This document shows, one piece after another, positions 1-5,177 of a stretch of DNA of 9,295 nucleotides. A program made the position numbers and the translations under genes. Each line of letters begins with the position of its first letter. Within the stretch, counting starts at the first letter, position 1. Source of the DNA: Actinomycetales bacterium (GTDB lineage: Bacteria > Actinomycetota > Actinomycetes > Actinomycetales > Beutenbergiaceae); the NCBI GenBank assembly GCA_016649925.1, contig JAENWO010000079.1, positions 1 through 9,295 on the forward strand, in the 5' to 3' direction. The notes under the pieces are model-generated. The model was not told the DNA's origin and ran no database searches. It saw only the letters and a list, made by a program, of their open reading frames with translations.

Positions 1-446
1 ACGTCGGCCTCGCGCGGGGTCAGCGGACTCGCCCCGGCAGAGATGGCGTCCGCGGCCAGCTCCGGGTCGACGTACCGGCCACCCGCGTGGACCTGGCGGA
101 CGACGTCGGCGAGCACCTTCGCCGAGACCGTCTTGGGGAGGAAACCGCGCACCCCCGCGGCGAGCGCCTTCTTGAGGTAGCCGGGCCGACCGTGGCTGGT
201 GACGATGACGCAGGCGCAACCGGGCACCTCCGTCGCGAGGCGCTGGGCGACCTCGATACCGTCCAGGCCGGGCATCTGCAGGTCGAGGACGGCCACGTCC
301 GGCGTGAACCGGGCGGCCGCCGCCACGGCCTCGGGCCCGGACGCGGCCTGCGCGACCACCTCGAGGTCCTCCTCCATGCCGAGCAGCATCGCCAGCGCGT
401 CCCGGATCAGGTTCTCGTCGTCGCCGAGCAGCAGGCGGATCGTCAT
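1..446 (-). CDS. NarL/DesR-type response regulator, 3' part outside window
   Basis: This is the N-terminal 148 residues of a two-component response regulator; the gene continues past the left edge. The receiver domain (about residues 1-120) begins MTIRLLLGDDENLIRDAL, with the acidic pair D9/D10, the phospho-acceptor D55 in AVLDLQMPGLDG, the switch residue T83 in VIVTS and the conserved lysine K105 in FLPKT. The last visible residues, PLTPREADV, are the usual opening of a LuxR/GerE DNA-binding helix-turn-helix, so this is the NarL/FixJ family, closest to the DesR-like regulators often paired with DesK-type kinases and ABC-2 exporters. The ATG at 446-444 is preceded by GGAG at a 6-nt distance. 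The gene opens its own transcription unit: two hairpins and no kinase gene lie upstream, so any cognate kinase or exporter must lie to the left or elsewhere. The target genes are unknown. The family call is firm; the regulated process is not. Confidence 0.93.
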   Translation of the reverse strand, partial: MTIRLLLGDDENLIRDALAMLLGMEEDLEVVAQAASGPEAVAAAARFTPDVAVLDLQMPGLDGIEVAQRLATEVPGCACVIVTSHGRPGYLKKALAAGVRGFLPKTVSAKVLADVVRQVHAGGRYVDPELAADAISAGASPLTPREAD

Positions 447-463
447 GTGCGCTCCAGTCAGGC

Positions 464-477
464 ATGACATCTGTCAT
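464..477. promoter_or_regulatory. Candidate operator, perfect palindrome ATGACA-N2-TGTCAT
   Basis: The sequence ATGACATCTGTCAT is a perfect 6+2+6 inverted repeat ending 17 bp upstream of the response regulator start codon. On the minus strand it overlaps a short tandem repeat (ACAGATG twice). A two-fold symmetric site of this size at this place suits a dimeric NarL-type regulator acting on its own gene, but binding is inferred from position and symmetry only. No good -10/-35 pair is visible around it. Confidence 0.5.
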
Positions 478-556
478 CTGTGCGATGCCGCGGAACCCGG
501 GCGGTGGAATCCGTCACGTGGCCGACGGCGGAGGCCGACTGCGGTGGCCGGGCATG

Positions 557-593
557 TCACGGGCGCCGGACCGCGGCGGTCCGGCGCCCGTGA
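557..593 (-). terminator. Strong hairpin, 16-bp perfect stem, likely terminator
   Basis: Arms TCACGGGCGCCGGACC (557-572) and GGTCCGGCGCCCGTGA (578-593) are perfectly complementary around a 5-nt loop. There is no T-tract on either side, as is common for actinobacterial terminators. It lies about 100 bp beyond the stop codon of the small gene at 692-913 and before the response regulator, both on the minus strand, so it probably ends the small gene's transcript and insulates the regulator. Confidence 0.7.
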
Positions 594-598
594 GTCGT

Positions 599-620
599 GG
601 CGCTCGAGGGGAGGAGCGCC
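599..620 (-). terminator. Second hairpin, 7-bp stem, in tandem with the first
   Basis: GGCGCTC (599-605) and GAGCGCC (614-620) form a perfect 7-bp stem with an 8-nt loop, only 5 bp away from the 16-bp hairpin at 557-593. Read on the minus strand this is the first of two consecutive hairpins after the small gene. It may be part of a double terminator or a structured, nuclease-resistant 3' end. Its role is inferred. Confidence 0.45.
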
Positions 621-691
621 GACGACCCTCCTGCGGCGTTCTCGCTCTCGCCCGCGGAGGAACTGGCGGTGACGCTGACGCCGATCGGTCC

Positions 692-913
692 CTACGCCGT
701 CGTGCCGTCGGTCATCACATCGGCACCCAGGTCACGAGTCAGCTCGGTCCCGTCGAGTCCGGAGAGCACGATCGGCGTGTCGAAGGCGACCGCCGGGACT
801 GCGTCCGCGAACCCGCCCGCCGTCAGTGCTCCGGCGGCGAGGGCACCGATCCCCCAGCGGGGGCGACGCTCCCCCGATGAGATCGGAATCTGGGTGACCT
901 CCTGGACGCTCAC
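692..913 (-). CDS. Small unrecognised protein, probable signal peptide or membrane segment
   Basis: A 73-residue protein of unknown function. I chose the GTG at 913-911 because GGAGAGGAG (928-920) is an excellent ribosome binding site 6 nt before it; an ATG at 985 in the same frame would add 24 residues but has no such site. The protein has a polar N-terminus, a basic stretch ERRPRWG (15-21), a Gly/Ala-rich hydrophobic segment (about 22-43) ending in PAVA, then an acidic tail (44-73; five D, one E, one R). This resembles a Sec or Tat-like signal peptide with an A-x-A cleavage site after A43, releasing an acidic peptide of about 30 residues; a single membrane anchor is the alternative. There is no cysteine. 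Third codon positions are mostly G/C, supporting coding. It lies 129 bp downstream of murA on the same strand and is followed by two hairpins. I do not recognise a family. Confidence 0.6.
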   Translation of the reverse strand: MSVQEVTQIPISSGERRPRWGIGALAAGALTAGGFADAVPAVAFDTPIVLSGLDGTELTRDLGADVMTDGTTA

Positions 914-943
914 GGTGTGCTCCTCTCCGCGGGGGCGACGCTC
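857..943. repeat. 15-bp direct repeat, two copies 72 bp apart
   Basis: GCGGGGGCGACGCTC occurs exactly at 857-871 and 929-943. The spacing is a multiple of three, so on the minus strand both copies encode ERRPR in the same frame: once within the small protein (residues 15-19), once upstream of its chosen GTG start. Each copy is flanked by a complementary C-run (on the plus strand) and can fold as a hairpin. Confidence 0.7.
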
Positions 944-951
944 GACCCCCC
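920..951 (-). promoter_or_regulatory. Hairpin plus strong ribosome binding site before the small gene
   Basis: On the minus strand a G-run (951-946) and a C-run (935-931), with inner CGA/TCG pairing and a 3-nt loop, form a GC-rich hairpin that ends only 2 nt before GGAGAGGAG (928-920). It could be the murA transcript's terminator or a structure that modulates translation of the small gene. A similar G5/C5 arrangement inside the coding region (851-875) could compete for pairing. The function is inferred. Confidence 0.35.
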
Positions 952-1042
952 GAGGCACCACCCTGCGCAACGAACCTGACGTCACCCTGGAGAGCGTCTG
1001 CGAACTTGCCGTGAGCCGTCCCCGCCCGCACCCCGGTTGGCA

Positions 1043-2356
1043 TCAGCCCTGTTCGAACTTGGCGCCGAGCGCCTCGAGCTTGCCGGAGAAGTCCTCGTAG
1101 CCGCGGTTGATGAGATCGATGCCGCGCACCTTGGAGGTGCCCTCGGCGGCGAGCGCCGCGATGAGGTGGGAGAAGCCGCCGCGCAGGTCCGGCACCTCGA
1201 TGTCCGCCGCACGCAGCGGGGTGGGCCCGGAGATGACGGCGGAGTGGAAGAAGTTGCGCTGACCGAACCGGCACTGCAGGCCGCCCAGGCACTCGCGGTA
1301 GACCTGGATCGTCGCACCCATCCGGACCAGTGCGTCGGTGAAGCCGAACCTGTTCTCGTAGACCGTCTCGTGCACGATCGAGAGACCGGCCGCCTGGGTC
1401 AGTGCGACGACGAGCGGCTGCTGCCAGTCCGTCATGAAGCCCGGGTGGACGTCGGTCTCCAGCACGATCGAGTGCAGGTCTTTGCCGGGGTGGCGGAACC
1501 GGATGCCGTCGTCGTCGATGTCGAACGCCCCACCGACCTTGCGGAACGTGTTGAGGAACGTGACCATGTCGGCCTGCCGCGCCCCGCGCACGAAGATGTC
1601 ACCGTGGGTGGCCAGTGCCGCCGAGGCCCAGGACGCCGCCTCGATCCGGTCCGGAAGGGCCGTGTGCGTGAAGCCGCCGAGGCGGTCCACGCCCTCGACG
1701 CGGATCACCCGGTCGGTGTCGACGGAGATGATCGCGCCCATGCGCTGCAGGACTGCGATGAGGTCCATGATCTCGGGCTCCATCGCGGCGTTGCGCAGCT
1801 CGGTGAAACCGTTCGCGCGAACCGCGGTCAGGAGCAGCTGCTCGGTGGCACCGACGCTCGGGTACGGCAGGTCCACCTTGGTGCCCTGCAGCCCATGGGG
1901 GGCGGTGATGAGGATGCCCGACTCGAGCTTCTCCACCTTGGCGCCGAACTGGCGCAGGATGTCCAGGTGGTAGTCGATCGGGCGGTCACCGATCCGGCAG
2001 CCGCCGAGGTCGGGGATGAACGCCTCGCCGAGCCGGTGCACCAGCGGCCCGCACAGCAGGATCGGGATGCGGCTGGAGCCCGCGTGGGTGTCGATGTCGG
2101 CCTTGTGCGCGATCTCGACGTTGCGCGGGTCCAACCTCACGATGCCGCTGGCGACGTCTCGTTCGACGAGGACGCCGTGCAGCTTCAGCAGTCCGCTGAC
2201 GACATTGACGTCCTTGATGTCCGGGACGTTGCGCAGCTCGCTGGTGTCCTCACCCAGCAGCGCGGCGACCATCGCCTTCGAAACGAAGTTCTTCGCACCG
2301 CGCACGGTGATTTCGCCGGACAGCGGCGTACCGCCGTGGACCCGCAAGAAGTTCAT
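1043..2356 (-). CDS. murA: UDP-N-acetylglucosamine 1-carboxyvinyltransferase MurA
   Basis: Cytoplasmic enzyme that transfers enolpyruvate from phosphoenolpyruvate to UDP-GlcNAc, the first committed step of peptidoglycan synthesis. The 437 residues cover the whole EPSP-synthase fold. K22/N23 (RGAKN) match the E. coli K22/N23 substrate-binding pair. The catalytic loop GGCRIGDRP holds C120 (E. coli C115) and R125 (E. coli R120). D310 in TDWQQP matches E. coli D305, and R336 (ENRF) and R392 (DLRGG) complete the active site. Cysteine at the catalytic position, rather than the aspartate of mycobacterial MurA, is the form that fosfomycin can alkylate. The segment HAGSSRIPILLCGPL before the loop is the version I associate with Micrococcales MurA. 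The ATG at 2356 has AAGGA 7 nt upstream. Nothing looks broken. It follows glpD on the same strand after 168 bp, so it probably has its own promoter. Confidence 0.97.
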   Translation of the reverse strand: MNFLRVHGGTPLSGEITVRGAKNFVSKAMVAALLGEDTSELRNVPDIKDVNVVSGLLKLHGVLVERDVASGIVRLDPRNVEIAHKADIDTHAGSSRIPILLCGPLVHRLGEAFIPDLGGCRIGDRPIDYHLDILRQFGAKVEKLESGILITAPHGLQGTKVDLPYPSVGATEQLLLTAVRANGFTELRNAAMEPEIMDLIAVLQRMGAIISVDTDRVIRVEGVDRLGGFTHTALPDRIEAASWASAALATHGDIFVRGARQADMVTFLNTFRKVGGAFDIDDDGIRFRHPGKDLHSIVLETDVHPGFMTDWQQPLVVALTQAAGLSIVHETVYENRFGFTDALVRMGATIQVYRECLGGLQCRFGQRNFFHSAVISGPTPLRAADIEVPDLRGGFSHLIAALAAEGTSKVRGIDLINRGYEDFSGKLEALGAKFEQG

Positions 2357-2389
2357 CTATGCATCCTTATCGCTTCGACGGCCCCCATC

Positions 2390-2418
2390 ACAGAACCGAG
2401 CCCGCCGTGGTCGGGCAA
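2390..2418 (-). promoter_or_regulatory. Weak candidate promoter for murA
   Basis: On the minus strand TTGCCC (2418-2413) and TTCTGT (2395-2390) are separated by 17 bp, which would place transcription start near 2383 and give a leader of about 27 nt including the AAGGA ribosome binding site. The -35 matches the first half of the consensus; the -10 is poor. Offered as a candidate only. Confidence 0.25.
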
Positions 2419-2422
2419 CACT

Positions 2423-2441
2423 GCCAGGGTACGACCCCGGC
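2423..2441 (-). terminator. Possible glpD terminator hairpin
   Basis: On the minus strand GCCGGGGT and ACCCTGGC pair over 8 bp (one G-U) around a 3-nt loop, about 85 bp after the glpD stop codon. There is no T-tract. It overlaps the proposed -35 side of the murA promoter region, so it may instead be chance pairing in GC-rich DNA. Confidence 0.3.
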
Positions 2442-2524
2442 ACCGGATCCCTGCGATGATCCTGCTCACATCCTGAATGTGCGAACCGTCTCCACCCACA
2501 TCCTTCACACGCAGACCCTCACGT

Positions 2525-4267
2525 TCAGCGGGTCGCCAGCGGCACCAGGGGCACGAGATCGGACGTCAGGAGACGTGCGGTCTCCGCGTCCGCATCTGTT
2601 GCGCTCTCCAGCGCGGCGGCCTCCGCTTCCGCGAGCCGCGTGTAACCGCCGATCTCGTCGGCGGTGCTCGTCTCGTCCCATCCCAGCAGCGGCCCGGCGA
2701 TCGTCGCGATCTCGGGCAGGGCGCTGAGACCGCGGTCGCGGTTCTCGTAGAAGAGCCGGATGCGGTGCAGCAGGATGTCCTCGAGGTGCAGGGCGCCCTC
2801 GTGCGTGACCGCCATGACGACCTCGGCCCGGATGTAGGCGGGCGCCTCGGCCAGTGGCTCGCCGAGCGTCGGGTCCCCGTCGATCATCTGCAGGAGGGTG
2901 GGCAGCTCGGAGCCGTACCGCTCCAGCAGGTGTTCCAGGCGATCCGGAGTCCAGCCGTACTGCTCAGCGATGCGCTCGGCCCGATGGGTGATGGCGGCCA
3001 GGCCGGTGGCGCCCACGAGCGGGGTGGTCGAGGTGACCGACCTCAGCTGCTTCGCACGCTCCTTGCCCAGGGCGTGGTCGACGGCGTGCTCGGCCATGAA
3101 TCGGTACGACGTGAGCTTGCCGCCCGAGATGACGGTCAGCCCCGGGGCCGCCTCGACGACCGTGTGATCGCGGGAGACCTTCGTCGACTTCTTCTCGCCA
3201 TCCTTGGTGCCCGGTTGCAGCAGGGGGCGCAGTCCGGCGAAGACACCGATGATGTCCGCCCTGGTCAGCTCGGAGCGCAGCACCGAGTTCGCGTGGTCGA
3301 GGACGTAGTCGATGTCCTCCTTGGTCGCGACCGGGTGCAGCCGCTCCTGGTTCCACGGGGTGTCGGTGGTGCCGATGATCCAGTAGCGCTGCCAGGGGAT
3401 GATGAACAGCACCGACTTCTCGGTGCGCAGGAAGATGCCGGCGTTGCCCTGGATGCGGTCCTTCGACACGACGACGTGGATACCCTTGGATGCGAGCACC
3501 TCCAGGCCCCCTTCCGTGCCTCCGAGGGCCTCGGTCTCCTCCGTCCAGACACCCGTGGCGTTGATGACATGGCGCGCCTTGACGGTTCGTGTCTCGCCGG
3601 TCTCCAGGTCGGCGACCGTAGCGCCGACGACGCGGCCCGACGCGTCCTTGATCAGGTCCGTGAGCTGCGTGCGGGACGCCGCCAGCGCGCCGTAGGTGGC
3701 CGCGGTTCGCACCAGCGTCATGACGAGGCGGGCGTCATCCACCCGGGCGTCGTAGAAACGGATGGCACCCACGATGGCGTCGTCCTTGATGTCGGGGAAG
3801 AGTCGCAGCGCACCCTTCTTGCTGTAGTGCTTCTGGATGGGCAACGAGCGTCCCCTGTGCCCGATGATCGACATCGCGTCGTACATCCCGACGCCGATCG
3901 CGCTGTACGCACGCTCGATGACGGGTGTCTTGAGCGGCCAGAGGAAGGGCTGGGCCTTGACCAGGTGCGGCGCGATCGTGCTCAGCAGGAGTCCGCGTTC
4001 CCGCAGCCCTTCCGCGACCAGTTTGAAGTCGAGGTTGTACAGGTAGCGCAGGCCGCCATGGACGAGCTTGGACGACCACGCCGAGGTGCCGCCCGACCAG
4101 TCCTGCATCTCGACGATGGCAGTCCGCAGACCTCGGGTCGCAGCGTCCAGTGCGATGCCCGCACCGGTGATCCCGCCACCGACGACGAGGACGTCCACTC
4201 CCTGCTCGTCGCTCATCTTCTCCAGGGCCTCGGCCCTGCTCTGCCTGGTCAATGCCGATGACGTCAC
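2525..4267 (-). CDS. glpD: Aerobic-type FAD-dependent glycerol-3-phosphate dehydrogenase
   Basis: A 580-residue membrane-associated flavoenzyme that oxidises sn-glycerol 3-phosphate to dihydroxyacetone phosphate and feeds electrons to the quinone pool. The N-terminal Rossmann motif VLVVGGGITGAG (26-37) with E53 binds FAD; SSKLVHGGLRYL (65-76) is the family signature; NATGVW (236-241), GTTDTPW (299-305), GLRPL (345-349) and GGKLTSYR (382-389) follow the DAO fold; the remainder is the C-terminal domain found in actinobacterial GlpD. I place the start at GTG 4267-4265, because AGAGGAG lies 5 nt upstream; an ATG at 4372 in frame would add 35 residues unlike the family and lacks support. No glpF or glpK neighbour is visible. 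Two phased palindromes lie upstream and suggest repression control. The gene sits between leuD and murA, an unusual place for it. Confidence 0.96.
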   Translation of the reverse strand: MTSSALTRQSRAEALEKMSDEQGVDVLVVGGGITGAGIALDAATRGLRTAIVEMQDWSGGTSAWSSKLVHGGLRYLYNLDFKLVAEGLRERGLLLSTIAPHLVKAQPFLWPLKTPVIERAYSAIGVGMYDAMSIIGHRGRSLPIQKHYSKKGALRLFPDIKDDAIVGAIRFYDARVDDARLVMTLVRTAATYGALAASRTQLTDLIKDASGRVVGATVADLETGETRTVKARHVINATGVWTEETEALGGTEGGLEVLASKGIHVVVSKDRIQGNAGIFLRTEKSVLFIIPWQRYWIIGTTDTPWNQERLHPVATKEDIDYVLDHANSVLRSELTRADIIGVFAGLRPLLQPGTKDGEKKSTKVSRDHTVVEAAPGLTVISGGKLTSYRFMAEHAVDHALGKERAKQLRSVTSTTPLVGATGLAAITHRAERIAEQYGWTPDRLEHLLERYGSELPTLLQMIDGDPTLGEPLAEAPAYIRAEVVMAVTHEGALHLEDILLHRIRLFYENRDRGLSALPEIATIAGPLLGWDETSTADEIGGYTRLAEAEAAALESATDADAETARLLTSDLVPLVPLATR

Positions 4268-4347
4268 GACAACTCCTCTGCGCTGCTCGGATGCAGGGGC
4301 CGGTAGGCGGTCGAGTCGCGCTGCGCCGACCCCTGGTCGTGGACGGA

Positions 4348-4381
4348 GCACGATCGTGCACCTCAGATGCACGCATGTGCA
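4348..4381. promoter_or_regulatory. Tandem operator upstream of glpD, two GCAC-N4-GTGC palindromes
   Basis: GCACGATCGTGC (4348-4359, fully palindromic) and GCACGCATGTGC (4369-4380, extended by flanking T and A) share the form GCAC-N4-GTGC. They start 21 bp apart, two helical turns, so dimers bound to them would lie on the same face of the DNA. They lie about 80-115 bp upstream of the glpD start, just downstream of a possible -10 (TAGGCT, 4388-4383, minus strand), a placement suited to repression. The regulator is not in the window; a glycerol repressor of the GlpR or GylR kind is a guess. Confidence 0.6.
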
Positions 4382-4382
4382 C

Positions 4383-4419
4383 AGCCTAAGCCGTACCTGG
4401 CCCAGCTATCCGGGACCAA
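4383..4419 (-). promoter_or_regulatory. Weak candidate promoter for glpD
   Basis: On the minus strand two imperfect options overlap: TTGGTC (4419-4414) with TACGGC (4395-4390) at an 18-bp spacing, or a lone -10 TAGGCT (4388-4383) without a recognisable -35. Either puts transcription start at or next to the tandem palindromes. The elements are poor matches, and position is the main argument. Confidence 0.3.
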
Positions 4420-4449
4420 AGGCGGAGACCCCGTCGAGGGCGGGCGCGC

Positions 4450-4473
4450 GTCGCGCCAGAGCTGCGGCGCGAC
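4450..4473 (-). terminator. Hairpin terminator of the leuCD operon
   Basis: GTCGCGCC (4450-4457) and GGCGCGAC (4466-4473) form a perfect 8-bp GC-rich stem with an 8-nt loop, beginning 13 nt after the leuD stop codon on the minus strand. No T-tract follows, as usual in this kind of genome. Confidence 0.65.
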
Positions 4474-4486
4474 TCTCTCGGCGCGG

Positions 4487-5161
4487 TCAGCGCAGGGGCA
4501 CCTCGGTGTGAGCCGGCAGGCCCGCACCCACGGGCCGCGCCGCCTTGATCTGCACCGGCGGCAGGTGCTTGGCCGGCAGCGTCTTCGGGCGCCACGCCTC
4601 GCGCCGCTCCTCGTACGCCGAGATCTCCGGCTCGTGCTCCAGGGTGAGGCCGATGTCGTCGAGCCCCTCCATCAGGCGCCACCGGGTGTAGTCGTCGATG
4701 TGGAACGTCGCGACGATGTCTCCGCAGGTGACGAGCTTGCGCTCGAGGTCCACGGTCACCTCGAGTCCGGGTGAGGTCTCGAGCGCCTTCCAGATCAGCT
4801 CGATGTCCTCCTGGGCGAGTTCGGCCGCGAGCAGCCCCTGCTTGCCGGAGTTTCCGCGGAAGATGTCCGCGAACCGGGAGGCGAGAACGGCCTTGAAGCC
4901 GTAGTCGTTGAGCGCCCAGACGGCGTGCTCGCGGGAGGACCCGGTGCCGAAGTCCGGACCGGCCACCAGCACGGAGCCGCGGGAGTAGGCATCCTGGTTC
5001 AGGACGAACGCCGGGTCGCTGCGCCATGCCGAGAACAGGGCGTCCTCGAACCCGGTGCGGGTCACCCGCTTGAGGTAGACAGCCGGGATGATCTGGTCGG
5101 TGTCGACGTTGCTCCGCCGCAGCGGGACGCCGATGCCGGTGTGGGTGGTGAACTTCTCCAT
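4487..5161 (-). CDS. leuD: 3-isopropylmalate dehydratase small subunit LeuD
   Basis: Small (swivel-domain) subunit that joins LeuC to form isopropylmalate isomerase, converting 2-isopropylmalate to 3-isopropylmalate in leucine synthesis. The 224 residues start MEKFTTHTG; NVDTDQIIPAVYL (18-30), GPDFGTGSSREHA (68-80), FADIFRGNSGKQGLL (97-111) and WRLMEGLDDIGLTL (161-174) are the family's conserved blocks. I chose ATG 5161 because the conserved protein starts there; the reading frame continues 37 codons upstream only because it overlaps the end of leuC. The protein is about 20 residues longer than the E. coli enzyme, owing to a C-terminal tail after about residue 196. The start is 16 bp downstream of the leuC stop, so the two are co-transcribed and probably translated at matched levels. 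Confidence 0.97.
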   Translation of the reverse strand: MEKFTTHTGIGVPLRRSNVDTDQIIPAVYLKRVTRTGFEDALFSAWRSDPAFVLNQDAYSRGSVLVAGPDFGTGSSREHAVWALNDYGFKAVLASRFADIFRGNSGKQGLLAAELAQEDIELIWKALETSPGLEVTVDLERKLVTCGDIVATFHIDDYTRWRLMEGLDDIGLTLEHEPEISAYEERREAWRPKTLPAKHLPPVQIKAARPVGAGLPAHTEVPLR

Positions 5162-5177
5162 GGTCTTCTCTTCTCGC

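Larger units (their letters stand above)
2357..2524. other. Intergenic region between glpD and murA
   Basis: These 168 bp hold no plausible gene. They carry a weak murA promoter candidate, a short hairpin that may end glpD transcription, a repeated CACATCCT (2467-2474 and 2497-2504, 30 bp apart) and a small inverted repeat CACAT-N5-ATGTG (2467-2481). The repeats could be regulator half-sites, but they are short. Confidence 0.5.

Noticed and set aside
464..880. 138-codon plus-strand open frame left of the small gene
   Set aside because: No ribosome binding site, crosses both hairpins, and its composition is Arg/Gly/Pro-rich as in other shadow frames.
914..985. ATG at 985 as the start of the small gene (97 residues)
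   Set aside because: No ribosome binding site before it, while GTG 913 has a near-ideal one; the ERRPR repeat in the extension keeps it as a minor alternative.
1037..2476. 479-codon open frame on the plus strand across murA
   Set aside because: Antisense shadow of murA, whose protein is clearly conserved. The plus-strand translation is rich in D, R, V and H, as expected from reverse-complemented high-GC codons.
2477..4261. 594-codon open frame on the plus strand across glpD
   Set aside because: Antisense shadow of glpD; it has low-complexity composition and no recognisable motif.
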